Assembly (NCBI RefSeq): GCF_025398175.1
Contig: NZ_CP099735.1
Location: forward strand, 1,054,001 to 1,118,000
Direction: 5' to 3'
From: Photobacterium sp. TY1-4
GTDB lineage: Bacteria > Pseudomonadota > Gammaproteobacteria > Enterobacterales > Vibrionaceae
Length of the DNA: 64,000 nt
The translations under genes were made by a program, and so were the position numbers. The notes beneath the pieces are model-generated. The model was not told the DNA's origin. It saw only the letters and a list, made by a program, of their open reading frames with translations, and did no database searches. Below, piece by piece: positions 24,830 through 34,372 of the stretch; the stretch's first letter is position 1; the number at the start of each line of letters is the position of its first letter.

Positions 24830-26113
24830 ATGAATTCACCAATCGTGATTACAGGCATGGGGATTGTGAGCCCACTCGGATGTGGTGTCGATGCCGTATG
24901 GCAGCGCCTGATTAACGGCCAGTCGGGCATTCAGCTCATTGATCGTTTTGCGACCGAGGACTTCCCGGTAAAAATCGCAGGTCAGGTGCCGACAATCGAA
25001 CAGGATGAAGAAGCCGGGTTTGATGTCTCCGCGGTGGCTTCGGCCAAAGAGCTCAAAAAACTCGATCGATTTACCTGCTATGCGCTGGCCGCCGCTCAGG
25101 AAGCGCTGACTCAGGCCAATTGGTTTCCCGAAAGTGATGCCGATAAAGAAGCAACAGCAACAATTATCGCATCGGGTATTGGTGGATTTACGACCATTAC
25201 TCAGGCACAAAAGACGCTGGCTGAAAAAGGCTACAAACGCGTGTCGCCTTTCACCGTTCCGGCTTTTCTGGCCAACTTGGCGGCAGGAAATGTCTCGATC
25301 AACTATGGATTCAACGGTCCGATAGGCTGCCCGGTTACGGCCTGCGCCGCAGGGATCCAGGCCATCGGGGATGGCATGCGGATGATCCGCAACCATGAAG
25401 CAGAGATCGCCCTGGTTGGTGGTGCGGAAGCGTGCATCGATCCATTATCCATGGCGGGTTTCAACGCGCTGAAAGCCCTGTCCACCAGCGACGAACCCCG
25501 CAAAGCGTCTCGCCCGTTCGATCAGGCACGTTCCGGGTTTGTGATGGGAGAAGGTGCTGGCCTGTTAGTGATTGAAACGCTGGAACATGCATTGAATCGA
25601 GGCGCAACACCGTTGGCCGTCCTGAGCGGTTATGGGACCAGCGCAGATGCGCATCATATAACTTCAGGGCCAGAAGATGGCGCTGGCGCAGCCCTGGCAG
25701 TGAAACGCGCGCTGAAACAAGCCCAGTTATCTGCTGGAGACATCCAGCATATTAATGCGCATGCCACCTCAACGCCTGTAGGGGATAACGCCGAAATCGC
25801 CGGTCTGCGGAGCCTGTTTGGCGATAGTCTGGCCGCAACGCCCATTTCGGCAACGAAGTCAGCAACAGGTCATTTACTGGGGGCTGCCGGCGGTGTCGAA
25901 TCGATCTTCACGACGATGGCTGTGATCTCAGATACTGTGCCGCCCACGCTGAATCTGGAGAACCCGGCAGAGACCGTTGCCGGGCTCGATCTGGTTGCAA
26001 ATACTGCGAAAGCGCATCCGATCCAGCATGCATTGTGTAACGGCTTTGGGTTTGGTGGCGTCAACGCATCATTGATTATCAGTCAATATCTCAGCGAAGA
26101 ATCATCACGCTAA
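24830..26113 (+). CDS. Beta-ketoacyl-ACP synthase II (FabF-like)
   Basis: A 427-residue condensing enzyme with the full triad: Cys172 in TACAAGIQ, His in NAHATSTPVGD and His in SATGHLLGAAG. It elongates acyl-ACP with malonyl-ACP. I chose the third ATG (24830, MNSPIVITGMG), which has GGAG upstream; two earlier ATGs have none. It stands alone without other fatty-acid synthesis genes and is divergent from a TetR regulator, so it is probably a conditionally expressed accessory copy rather than the housekeeping FabF. That role is inference. Confidence 0.88.
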   Translation: MNSPIVITGMGIVSPLGCGVDAVWQRLINGQSGIQLIDRFATEDFPVKIAGQVPTIEQDEEAGFDVSAVASAKELKKLDRFTCYALAAAQEALTQANWFPESDADKEATATIIASGIGGFTTITQAQKTLAEKGYKRVSPFTVPAFLANLAAGNVSINYGFNGPIGCPVTACAAGIQAIGDGMRMIRNHEAEIALVGGAEACIDPLSMAGFNALKALSTSDEPRKASRPFDQARSGFVMGEGAGLLVIETLEHALNRGATPLAVLSGYGTSADAHHITSGPEDGAGAALAVKRALKQAQLSAGDIQHINAHATSTPVGDNAEIAGLRSLFGDSLAATPISATKSATGHLLGAAGGVESIFTTMAVISDTVPPTLNLENPAETVAGLDLVANTAKAHPIQHALCNGFGFGGVNASLIISQYLSEESSR

Positions 26114-26124
26114 CGCTCAGGTGA

Positions 26125-26144
26125 AGCCCGGCTGTCGCCGGGCT
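26125..26144 (+). terminator. Hairpin after the FabF-like gene
   Basis: Stem AGCCCGGC / GCCGGGCT with a 4-base loop follows the stop codon closely. There is no T-run, so its termination strength is uncertain. Confidence 0.4.
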
Positions 26145-26219
26145 AACTGCTGAATGCAAACCTCCCCACCGGAATCTCCCATCGCAAACCATCTGTGGAT
26201 CACGAGAAAAGCGGTGTGG

Positions 26220-26774
26220 CTAGGAAACCGACTTCAGCACTCGGGCCGGATTGCCACCGATCACCACATCATCGCCGAAGCTTTTCGTCACCACCGCGCC
26301 CGATGCCACCACAACATTGTTGCCGAGGGTGACGCCGGGATTGATCGTCGCGTGGCCGCCAATCCAGCAGTTGTCACCGATTGTGATCGGTTTAGCATAC
26401 TCTACACCGCTCGCTCGTTCGACGGGATCAATCGGATGTGTCGCGGTATAGATCCCGACCTGGGGTGCAATAAAACAATTCTGACCGATACGCACTTCGG
26501 CGACATCTAAAATCACGCAGCCAAAATTAGCGTAGAAATTCTCGCCCACATGAATATTTTCACCGTAGTCACAGCGAAAGGTCGGCTCGACCAGGATATT
26601 GTCGCCGGTTGAACCGAGCAACGATTTGATCCGCGCGGTGCGCTGCGCGGTATCCGCCGCACTGGTGTTGTTGAAGGCTTCCGTTTTCAGTCTGGCTTCG
26701 AGCCTTAATGCCATCAACTCTGGATCACTTGGATCATAATAAAGCCCGGCCAACATTTTTTCTTTTTCGGTCAC
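26220..26774 (-). CDS. maa: Maltose/galactoside O-acetyltransferase family protein
   Basis: A 184-residue left-handed beta-helix acetyltransferase. The N-terminus (KMLAGLYYDPSDPELMALR) matches the Maa/NodL/LacA group. Hexapeptide repeats fill the second half (IGDNCWIGGHATINPG, LGNNVVVASGAVV) and the catalytic His is in ATHPID. It transfers acetyl from acetyl-CoA to a sugar hydroxyl. Minus-strand gene with no operon partner. Confidence 0.9.
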   Translation of the reverse strand: MTEKEKMLAGLYYDPSDPELMALRLEARLKTEAFNNTSAADTAQRTARIKSLLGSTGDNILVEPTFRCDYGENIHVGENFYANFGCVILDVAEVRIGQNCFIAPQVGIYTATHPIDPVERASGVEYAKPITIGDNCWIGGHATINPGVTLGNNVVVASGAVVTKSFGDDVVIGGNPARVLKSVS

Positions 26775-26846
26775 TCAATTTTTCCTTCTTTAGTTATGCC
26801 GGAACGATCTTTTCAGGCGCAACCCGGACAGCAACTGGCTCAGCGG

Positions 26847-27140
26847 CTACTCGTTGAAACTGTATTGCCTTTTCACTTCGACAACCTGAACGGTGTATGA
26901 CGCATACCACTTTTCACGGCCAAACTGCTGGGCAATCGCATGCTGGCTGTCCTTGTGCCAGCGCTGGATATCATCTTCAGATGCCCAATATGAGATCGCG
27001 ATTTCCTGCTCCCCTTCGGTCACTGCAATAAAATCCAGACAACCGTACTTGTCGAAAGCCAAATCACGCATCACGGCGACCATCTCGGAATACTGACGAT
27101 CCTGAACACCGGTTTTTGCTCTGAATATCACGGCAAACAT
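26847..27140 (-). CDS. Antibiotic biosynthesis monooxygenase (ABM)-type dimeric alpha/beta barrel protein
   Basis: A 97-residue protein starting at the ATG at 27140 behind AAGGAGA; an upstream open extension overlaps the next gene and is not used. It begins MFAVIFRAKTG and contains YGCLDFIAVTEGEQEIAISYW, the ferredoxin-like fold of ABM/YgiN-type proteins, which act as small cofactor-free oxygenases or haem-degrading relatives. The substrate is unknown. It lies just downstream of a cupin gene and may share its transcript. Confidence 0.82.
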   Translation of the reverse strand: MFAVIFRAKTGVQDRQYSEMVAVMRDLAFDKYGCLDFIAVTEGEQEIAISYWASEDDIQRWHKDSQHAIAQQFGREKWYASYTVQVVEVKRQYSFNE

Positions 27141-27162
27141 TTGCGTCTCCTTTGCGAAATTT

Positions 27163-27474
27163 TTACACACTACCTTCTTTTTCAATGACCAAAATACGGG
27201 CTTCCCCGATGGGATGAGCGACATGCTCTGTCCCTATCGACGCATAAAAAATATCGCCCGCTTCCAATATAGCGGAAGATGTTTGCCCCGCCTGTTTAAA
27301 AAACATTTCTACACGGCCATGCAAAACGACAAAGACTTCTTCACCATCATTGACATGCCATTTGTACGGCTGATCAGTCCAGTGAAGTCGCGTGGTCATG
27401 CCATTCATATTGGCAATTGTTTTGGCGCCCCACGCTCGATCGGCTGTAAAGTTCTGACTTCTCGTGATTTCCAT
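27163..27474 (-). CDS. Single-domain cupin protein
   Basis: A 103-residue beta-barrel protein. The start at 27474 is fixed by an excellent AAGGAGG site. Cupin motif 1 is partly visible (WHVNDGEEVFVVLHGRVEMFF, with metal-ligand His and Glu) and motif 2 is AGDIFYASIGTEHVAHP. It may bind a metal and act as a small isomerase or sensor. Twenty-two bases separate it from the ABM gene downstream. Confidence 0.85.
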   Translation of the reverse strand: MEITRSQNFTADRAWGAKTIANMNGMTTRLHWTDQPYKWHVNDGEEVFVVLHGRVEMFFKQAGQTSSAILEAGDIFYASIGTEHVAHPIGEARILVIEKEGSV

Positions 27475-27594
27475 CTTGTCACCTCCTTGTTGATTCATCA
27501 CCCGGCATCACACAACGCAAACCTGAGTTCAGCCATCGACGGAGCATCTGCATCCGGCAATTTCACGCCCAAGTCACGTCACATGCCTTCTCTT

Positions 27595-28101
27595 TTAACC
27601 AATCACACGCTCGTTGCGGCGCTGAGGTTCGGCAAGATGAAGGTGCCGACTGAGCACATCTGCCGGCGGCTGAATGGAACAGGTTGCCAGAATTCTGCCC
27701 ACCGCTCCCCGGTGATACGTGCCATGCAACACCAGGTGGTTGAGCATTTCTTCAACACTCATGGTCCCAGGTGCGCCGTCCGTAAATTCAAAATGGATCA
27801 CCCTCTGCATTGACTCCTGACTAGCAGTATCGCAGAACGAAACGAACCATTGATCAAGCGCTGTGACGTTATCCCGAAGATTGTCTAATGAAGGTGTCTC
27901 CACTGTATTTGTCGCGTCGTACCCATGGGCAATCCCAAGAATGTGTGACTGAAAAATATGATCAACGACGTAGATATGATTAAGAAGTCGAATCGCGAGA
28001 TGCTTTTCTTCCGGATATTGTTTGCCATCCAATCGGGAAACGGCTTCGTAAATCTCTGTATTGGCCCACTGCTTATATTGAATTGATTTTTTAATCATCA
28101 T
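27595..28101 (-). CDS. DinB-family protein
   Basis: A 168-residue four-helix-bundle protein of the DinB/YfiT type. The metal-ligand histidines are visible: one in LLNHIYVVDHIFQSH near residue 42 and a pair in HLVLHGTYHRGAV near residue 125. Relatives are metal-dependent hydrolases or thiol transferases. The function here is unknown. Single gene on the minus strand. Confidence 0.85.
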   Translation of the reverse strand: MMIKKSIQYKQWANTEIYEAVSRLDGKQYPEEKHLAIRLLNHIYVVDHIFQSHILGIAHGYDATNTVETPSLDNLRDNVTALDQWFVSFCDTASQESMQRVIHFEFTDGAPGTMSVEEMLNHLVLHGTYHRGAVGRILATCSIQPPADVLSRHLHLAEPQRRNERVIG

Positions 28102-28163
28102 TTTTCTCTTTCCGAACGATGAACGTCGGCCACATGCGCTATTTCTGCCGATGTGACCCGTGA

Positions 28164-28799
28164 TTAACTCTGACCTGAAATCAGCAACTTCACGCCAAAC
28201 AGACCAAATAGGCTAGCCGTCATGCGAGACAGCCATTTTTGTACATTTTCATTTACCGAGAGTCGATTGCTCACGGTTGAAGAAAGCCAGGCGAGGAAAT
28301 GGCACCACAGCATACCGTTAAAGTTGAAAATCAACCCGAGTACGATAAATGCCAGCGCCTTATTGTCGCTGGATGCGGAGATAAACTGGGGCACAAAGGC
28401 CAGGAAAAAAATCGCGATTTTAGGATTAAACAGATTCGTGATGAACCCTTGAGTGTAAATCCGGGACAGTGATGTTTTGACCGGTTTGGCTACGGGTGCC
28501 TCACTGGCTTCATGGCGCTGAAGTAACATGGTGATCGCCATATAAATCAGATACGCACCACCAATTAACTTCACAACGGTAAAGGCCATCGCAGAGGTGG
28601 CCAGAATGGCCGACAGCCCGAATGCCGCGGCCAGGATGTGAATGAGAGTGCCCGTACCAATCCCCAGCGCCGCTGCAGAGCCGGCTTTAAATCCTTGGGT
28701 TGCCCCTCGCCCGATAATCAGGAGCGAGTCCGGACCGGGAATGAGGTTCAACAAAAGACCAGAAACGACAAATAACCATAAATTCTCAATACCGAGCAT
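28164..28799 (-). CDS. LysE/RhtB-family amino acid exporter
   Basis: A 211-residue inner-membrane protein with about six membrane helices. The N-terminal GLLLNLIPGPDSLLIIGRG contains the family PGP motif. A central charged loop (about residues 105-120) is followed by FITNLFNPKIAIFFLAFVPQF, also typical. Members export amino acids or homoserine-lactone-like compounds. Substrate unknown. Confidence 0.9.
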   Translation of the reverse strand: MLGIENLWLFVVSGLLLNLIPGPDSLLIIGRGATQGFKAGSAAALGIGTGTLIHILAAAFGLSAILATSAMAFTVVKLIGGAYLIYMAITMLLQRHEASEAPVAKPVKTSLSRIYTQGFITNLFNPKIAIFFLAFVPQFISASSDNKALAFIVLGLIFNFNGMLWCHFLAWLSSTVSNRLSVNENVQKWLSRMTASLFGLFGVKLLISGQS

Positions 28800-29052
28800 G
28801 TTGCAACTTCCTTATCACGACGTCACCAATCAGAACACAGGATCGTATTCAGCGCTTGTCGTTTTGACCAGCCGTGCGCCAAAGTCCACAACGGACACGC
28901 TCGACCAGGCAACCAGACGCGCCATTATGCATGAACAACCATACAAAACAACACGAGTATCAATAACACAGCCGCATTCACTGACGGACGCAAAGCGATT
29001 TCCCAGGCATAAGTGGCGTGAAGTAAACGGCCAGATTTTAGCAAAATAAAAA
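28800..29052. other. Intergenic stretch without recognised gene
   Basis: No credible coding sequence. It presumably contains the promoter of the LysE-family gene on the minus strand. Confidence 0.4.
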
Positions 29053-29081
29053 TGCCGCAGTGGTACTGGCCCACTGCGGCA
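29053..29081 (-). terminator. Terminator of the amidohydrolase gene
   Basis: Stem TGCCGCAGTGG / CCACTGCGGCA followed on the minus strand by TTTTTATTTT, 23 bases beyond the amidohydrolase stop codon. Confidence 0.85.
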
Positions 29082-29103
29082 GAAAATGATTAAAACGGTT
29101 TGA

Positions 29104-31119
29104 TTAAGCCGGCGTTAGTTCTGTACTCACGCAATCATCTGCTTGTTCTGCGCTTGTTTCCGATTTTTCATCAGCGCATGGTTCCGGCTTTTGTACTGTA
29201 TTACTCACATAGCGAAGTTTCCCGCCGACCCAGGTTTGAAGAACACGAATGTCCCTGATTTGTGTGTCTTTCTCGACCGCGATCGGATCATCTTCCAGAA
29301 TGACGTAATCAGCCAGCTTTCCTTGCGCCAGGCTACCGACCCACGGGTCAATATGACATTGCCAGGCGGCATCTAAGGTGATCGCTCTGAGCGCTTCCTC
29401 ACGGGTGATTCGCTCTGAACCATTCAGCACAGACAGATCCGGAGATTTCTCCATCACCCGGGTGACCGCCTGCTCCATCATCCGCAACGGGCCTAACGGT
29501 GTAACCGATAAATCGCTGTGAAGCGTGATACGCGCGCCTTTATCCAGCATTGTCCGGCATCGGTCCAATAGCTGGGATTTTTCTTTAAAAATGACCTCTT
29601 CAAAAGCATAACCCCAGTAGCCCACATGCCCAATTAAGAAACTAGGTGAAATGCCCAGCGCAATCATTTTCTCCACGCTGGCATCACTCAGAAGCGAGCA
29701 ATGCTCGATACGATGGCGCTTATCAAGCCCGGGCTTATCAAACTCAGGCTTATAAAGCTTGAGGGCCTTTCCATACACATCCAGCGTATAGTCGACCGCT
29801 TGATCGCCATTGGCATGAATCAGAATAGGCCAGCCTTTTTCCACGATGGTCGTGACCAGATTTTGATAATCAGGCTTCTGCGCTTCGCTGGGCTCTGAGC
29901 AACATGGGACCAGGGCCGAGTCCGGCTGATAACTGAAGTTAAAAATGCCGTAATTACCCTTTGGCTCACAACAATACGGGGTGGACTGAAAACCCGTTAA
30001 TCCTTGATTGGAGCCATCGGACACTAACTTGACCGCACTTTGGAACAAAGCGCCCATGTCGTGCTCTGCCAGCGGTTTAAACTGAGGTAGAGCTTTCGCA
30101 CTTTGTTCTGTGTCACATAGCAGCGCATAGCCCACCCGGACGTTATGCGCATGGGATGCCCTGAAATCTTCGAGGATTGAGATCATCTTAGATTGAATCC
30201 TGCCGTTTTCATCAACCGATTCAAATCGCATCCCGGCTTCAAACATCGTGGTGACGCCACGCTGATTAGCAGTATCGAAAATAGTCGCGATATGCTGATC
30301 CAACTCCGCCTTCATCGCCACTTTTTGTGCAGAAGGAATACAATCAAACCCGAGGGTCATTTGCTCTAATTCCTGCAATGCCCCTTGTTTCTGCACCTGT
30401 TTCCGAAATGAGTCTTGCTCTTCTATTGGCAGAGCATCAGCAATCAACTCCAGCGCCGCTTCGTTGATATAAGCGGTATGCAAAGATGCCGAAATCAGAT
30501 AAACCGGACGAACAGGCTCCATTTCGGTTAACTGCTTTAGATCCAACTGATAGAGTTGTGGATCATTCTCACTGCCCACAAAGGGCATCAGCGCAGGATC
30601 CACACCGGTCCCTAAAATCCACTCGCCTTCTTGCGGCTGGGCAGATTGAATCACGGATTCCAGATATTCCAGGTCATACTCTAGATTTAAATCCTGACCA
30701 AGATACGGTCCCATATCCAGCCAACCCATGGTTAATGCCGTCGGAACAATATGGACATGAGGCTCAATCAAACCGGGTAACAAAGTTTGTTTTTCCTGGA
30801 GCACAATGTGATTGTCCGGGTGCATCCCTAAAGCTCGCATTTGCACGCTCACCTCAGCAATACTGCCGACCACCGCGACCTTACCGCCATCAAACCCGAT
30901 GGCTTCCACAGTATCTGTGCTGCCATCGATCATCGGCCGAATGATGCCGCCAGAGTACATGACACTTGTTGTTGGCAGGAGATCTTCCGGAGATTGAACC
31001 TTGCCGGCACCAGTATCGGCTGAATTACCCAAGCTGGAATGATGTCCTGCAAACGAGGTCCATAACGGATTATGACAGGCACATTGTGCGCACCCTTGAT
31101 GGCTATGATTGTGACTCAT
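29104..31119 (-). CDS. YtcJ-like metal-dependent amidohydrolase with Cys/His-rich ends
   Basis: A 671-residue amidohydrolase-superfamily enzyme (Amidohydro_3 type). The metal-binding HVH follows LLPGLIEP near residue 120, and later ligands are in LIHANGDQA, HRIEHCSLL and LHSDLSVTPLGP. The C-terminal barrel-closing AQGKLADYVILEDDP is typical. It should hydrolyse an amide or cyclic amide. Odd features are a His/Cys-rich N-terminus (MSHNHSHQGCAQCACHNP), a CC pair twice in the middle (PYCCEP, VPCCSEP) and an acidic Cys-containing tail, which together suggest extra metal binding. No signal peptide is seen. Confidence 0.88.
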   Translation of the reverse strand: MSHNHSHQGCAQCACHNPLWTSFAGHHSSLGNSADTGAGKVQSPEDLLPTTSVMYSGGIIRPMIDGSTDTVEAIGFDGGKVAVVGSIAEVSVQMRALGMHPDNHIVLQEKQTLLPGLIEPHVHIVPTALTMGWLDMGPYLGQDLNLEYDLEYLESVIQSAQPQEGEWILGTGVDPALMPFVGSENDPQLYQLDLKQLTEMEPVRPVYLISASLHTAYINEAALELIADALPIEEQDSFRKQVQKQGALQELEQMTLGFDCIPSAQKVAMKAELDQHIATIFDTANQRGVTTMFEAGMRFESVDENGRIQSKMISILEDFRASHAHNVRVGYALLCDTEQSAKALPQFKPLAEHDMGALFQSAVKLVSDGSNQGLTGFQSTPYCCEPKGNYGIFNFSYQPDSALVPCCSEPSEAQKPDYQNLVTTIVEKGWPILIHANGDQAVDYTLDVYGKALKLYKPEFDKPGLDKRHRIEHCSLLSDASVEKMIALGISPSFLIGHVGYWGYAFEEVIFKEKSQLLDRCRTMLDKGARITLHSDLSVTPLGPLRMMEQAVTRVMEKSPDLSVLNGSERITREEALRAITLDAAWQCHIDPWVGSLAQGKLADYVILEDDPIAVEKDTQIRDIRVLQTWVGGKLRYVSNTVQKPEPCADEKSETSAEQADDCVSTELTPA

Positions 31120-31276
31120 CTTGATTCCCTTATTCAGTGACTGGTGAAGTGAACAAATGAGCCTTCATTTTTTCTCAAGGTTACTGATAAATGTATTACA
31201 CGGGATTACAGATCACTCACTACCGGGTGTATCACAACGATTCAAGGGCGTCTTACTGCGTCAAAGCCGGGGGAAA

Positions 31277-32119
31277 CTATTCAATCGGCAATGATGGATG
31301 GCTGCCCCAATCCGACCAGGAACCGTCATACAACACAATATCTTTATACCCGGCAATCACCGCAGCCAATAACACGATGCATGCCGTGATCCCGGACCCG
31401 CAGGAAAAAATCAGCTGATTTGGATGACTGACGAGCAATCGGTCAAAGATTTGCGTTAACTGCGCCGGACTTTTCAAGCCGTGACCGTCAAGCACCTCAG
31501 TAAACGGTAAGTTTAACGCCCCCGGAATATGGCCCGATCGCACACCCGCTCTCGGCTCCGGAACCTGTCCCAAAAAACGGTCTTGCGACCGGGCATCCAG
31601 CACGGTGATCTGATCCCGATCCAACCGTTCTAGAATATACGGTGAATCACAGATCCGCCCAGGCAAGGCTTCCCCTTCAATATTGCCGAAATGCTTCGTT
31701 TCGGGTGCCAAGGTGCTGACCGTATCCCGGCTCTCAGCGAGCCACTGCGGCAAGCCGCCATCCAGCACAAAGACATTACCAAACCCCATGGCTTGAAAGA
31801 TACACCAGGCTCTCGGAGATGAATACACCCCTTGGTTATCATAAATCACGACCAGGCTATCGGCGTTAATTCCCAGCGCCTGCGCCGCCGAGGTGAATTG
31901 CTGCACAGTAGGAAACGCATGGATTTGATCCGATGCCAAATCACAAAAGGTAGTTTCTAAATCAAGGCGTTGGCTCTTGGGGATATAAATAGGCTGATCG
32001 TAAACAATCGGCTGCTTCCCTACCACTTTCCCCATACTTGCATCCAGGATGACAAGATTCTCCAAATATAAATGTTCAGCCAGCCAATGGGTTGTAACGA
32101 GTGGAAATTCCATATTCAC
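31277..32119 (-). CDS. sseA: Thiosulfate/3-mercaptopyruvate sulfurtransferase (tandem rhodanese)
   Basis: A 280-residue protein of two rhodanese domains. The active-site Cys240 lies in CGSGITA, the loop typical of 3-mercaptopyruvate sulfurtransferases rather than thiosulfate rhodaneses. The inactive N-terminal domain has the usual VVIYDNQGVYSSPRAW segment. It moves sulfur from mercaptopyruvate to thiols or cyanide. The MFS transporter gene lies just upstream on the same strand with about 60 bases between them. Confidence 0.92.
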   Translation of the reverse strand: MNMEFPLVTTHWLAEHLYLENLVILDASMGKVVGKQPIVYDQPIYIPKSQRLDLETTFCDLASDQIHAFPTVQQFTSAAQALGINADSLVVIYDNQGVYSSPRAWCIFQAMGFGNVFVLDGGLPQWLAESRDTVSTLAPETKHFGNIEGEALPGRICDSPYILERLDRDQITVLDARSQDRFLGQVPEPRAGVRSGHIPGALNLPFTEVLDGHGLKSPAQLTQIFDRLLVSHPNQLIFSCGSGITACIVLLAAVIAGYKDIVLYDGSWSDWGSHPSLPIE

Positions 32120-32181
32120 TCCGATTGATTAAAATTTGTAAACAACGGACATCACAAAGCGCCGCGGCCTTGCACGCTTGG

Positions 32182-33402
32182 TCACGACTTTGCTGCCACC
32201 AGCGTTTTGTCCGCAGGTTCCAGGGACTCAGGCCAGGCTCTGAACATCACGCCGAAGCCAAGCATCAAGATGAACAGCAGTGCTGCCAGTCCCATCGCTG
32301 CTGTTGAGAACGATCGTTCGAACAGCCAAGAGCAGTAAAACGCAACAAACGTATTGCCTGCGGCAATCACGATATTCTGAATCGCGGCGGTCCGTCCTGC
32401 CACGCCACTGAGCGTCCTGACCTGTAAAAACGAAGACAAACTCACTGCAGCTAATGTGGTTGACACGCCGAAGCAGAAGAGCAACAGCGGCAGCCAAACC
32501 AGCTGGTCGAAATATCCGTAACAGAAGAAAGCGAAGGCAGAGAGCATCTGATTGAGCAGCAAACGTCGATCAGATGATTGCTCTTTGAATCTTTGGCTCA
32601 GCTGTTTCATCAATATCCCCGAGACGATTGCGCCTGTCGCATAACTCACACTCAGCCAGGATAACCAGGTTGTATCGTCACCAAATTTCGCTGCGACTAA
32701 AGGTGCTAACAGCACGTAAAAACCGCCTAAGGAAACCGCAATTGAAAAGCTACTGACAAGGCGCACGGCAAATGCACGATCCCTGCCGGCAAAGTGGAAG
32801 AAATCCCGCCAATGCAGGGGATCACTTACCTCGCGCTGCACGGGTTTTCCTTGTCCGCTGATCCGAACATACAGAAACAGACTCAGCAGCAGGCAGATGC
32901 CGTAGATCAAGTCCATCAGGTAAAACACCGCAGCATGCGAGTACCAACTCAGAAATAAACCGGTTAAGGACAGGCCGATAATCTGTCCCAGTTGAGAGGC
33001 CGATGCGATTCGGCCATTCACGAGTTTAAATTCACTTTCGCTGGCGACATCTCTGACCAATACAAACAGTGCGGTCCGATAAAACGGCCGGGAAACATAC
33101 ACCATTCCCGCAGCCAACAACAAACTGAGGGTGGCAGACATCTCATACGTTGCGGCAAGAAAGCCAAACGCCGTCAAACTAAGCGTATTAATCGCGATCA
33201 GTATCTTGGCCGGGGAATATCTATCTGCGATTGAACCCGCATACAGTTGAATGAGGGTCACGATCAGAAACTCTCCACCATACGCGGTTGCAAAAGCCCA
33301 CAGACTATTGGTCTGATCAAATAGCAACTTACCAAGGACAAGCGTAAAAATGGCACTCGCCATTTTCGTAAAAAACTCAATGATAACGGGGATATTTTTC
33401 AA
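32182..33402 (-). CDS. Major facilitator superfamily transporter
   Basis: A 406-residue inner-membrane protein with about twelve hydrophobic helices. The first cytoplasmic loop has AGSIADRYSPAKIL, the MFS motif A variant. It resembles the MFS_3/EntS-like exporter group in overall size and loop layout. Substrate unknown, probably an exported small molecule. Confidence 0.87.
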   Translation of the reverse strand: MKNIPVIIEFFTKMASAIFTLVLGKLLFDQTNSLWAFATAYGGEFLIVTLIQLYAGSIADRYSPAKILIAINTLSLTAFGFLAATYEMSATLSLLLAAGMVYVSRPFYRTALFVLVRDVASESEFKLVNGRIASASQLGQIIGLSLTGLFLSWYSHAAVFYLMDLIYGICLLLSLFLYVRISGQGKPVQREVSDPLHWRDFFHFAGRDRAFAVRLVSSFSIAVSLGGFYVLLAPLVAAKFGDDTTWLSWLSVSYATGAIVSGILMKQLSQRFKEQSSDRRLLLNQMLSAFAFFCYGYFDQLVWLPLLLFCFGVSTTLAAVSLSSFLQVRTLSGVAGRTAAIQNIVIAAGNTFVAFYCSWLFERSFSTAAMGLAALLFILMLGFGVMFRAWPESLEPADKTLVAAKS

Positions 33403-33489
33403 GAATTCACCAACCGAAAAACTTTGTCAGGGAGGATTCAGTAGTGTGTGAATTGCCAACGAATCATGATGACCTTCACATTCCAATCT

Positions 33490-33774
33490 TCAGCGATTGT
33501 ATTTGGCTTTGTTCAGCACTTCTTTCAGTTCATGGGTGCGCTCAAGATCGACCCCATGTACATTCGCCAATGCACACACGTAATACAGGACATCATACAA
33601 CTCTTCGGCGACTGACCCTTTCAATTCCGCCAGTTCCGGCTGACCGGATTTTTGCTGATTGATCGCTTCAGACAACTCGCCGACTTCTTCGATCAGCTTC
33701 AGAAAATAGTGATGTGATTGTTCAGGCGCAAAATCGAACGATTGAATATGCGCCTGTAATTCGGAGATTTTCAT
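33490..33774 (-). CDS. MazG-like nucleotide pyrophosphohydrolase
   Basis: A 94-residue all-alpha NTP-PPase domain. The metal-binding motif pairs are LIEEVGELSEAI (ExxE) at about residues 27-38 and VAEELYDVLYYV (ExxxD) at about residues 55-66. Such proteins hydrolyse nucleoside triphosphates to monophosphates, often non-canonical ones, as a clean-up step. Single gene. Confidence 0.88.
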   Translation of the reverse strand: MKISELQAHIQSFDFAPEQSHHYFLKLIEEVGELSEAINQQKSGQPELAELKGSVAEELYDVLYYVCALANVHGVDLERTHELKEVLNKAKYNR

Positions 33775-33857
33775 AACTTCCTTTTTAATTTAGCGAACTC
33801 GTCCGTGCCGGGAGTTCATTCTTTTTGTTTTCATTGCGATTGCTCGGCTTTACAAGG

Positions 33858-34343
33858 TTACCCCCGTAACTGCTTGTGCATGATATAGCTATCCACATAA
33901 CCCAGCTGTTTATGGCGATAAGCTTGTGGGATCGTGCCGATGATCTGATATCCCAGTGTTTGCCACAGCTTCACAGCCACTGCATTGGTTGAGACCACCG
34001 AGTTAAACTGCATGGCTTCAAAGCCTAGCTCAATGGCAATTTGCTGCGAATGCTCACAAAGTTGTCTCGCGATGCCTTTTCCCCGGGCAGCTTCCGTGAC
34101 CATATAGCCGCAATTACAGATATGGTTACTCGGCCCCGTGCCATTGGGCTTGATGTAATATGAGCCCAAGACTTGCCCACCTTCAACAAACACAAATGCT
34201 TTCAGAGGCGTCGCACACCATAGTTGATATGCCGCCTCAAAGTTCATCTCCGGGTCAAAGGCATATGTTTCCTGCGCTTTGATCACTGACTCAAAACAAG
34301 GCCAAAATGCTGCAAAATCTGCTTTTGTCATTTCCCTGATCAT
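33858..34343 (-). CDS. GNAT-family N-acetyltransferase
   Basis: A 161-residue acetyltransferase with CNCGYMVTEAARGKGIARQL as the acetyl-CoA site and VKLWQTLGYQIIGTIPQAYR at the C-terminus. Acceptor unknown. A Nudix hydrolase gene lies 29 bases upstream on the same strand, so the two could be co-transcribed. Confidence 0.87.
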   Translation of the reverse strand: MIREMTKADFAAFWPCFESVIKAQETYAFDPEMNFEAAYQLWCATPLKAFVFVEGGQVLGSYYIKPNGTGPSNHICNCGYMVTEAARGKGIARQLCEHSQQIAIELGFEAMQFNSVVSTNAVAVKLWQTLGYQIIGTIPQAYRHKQLGYVDSYIMHKQLRG

Positions 34344-34372
34344 TGAATCTCCTCCTACAATTTAAATCTTGC

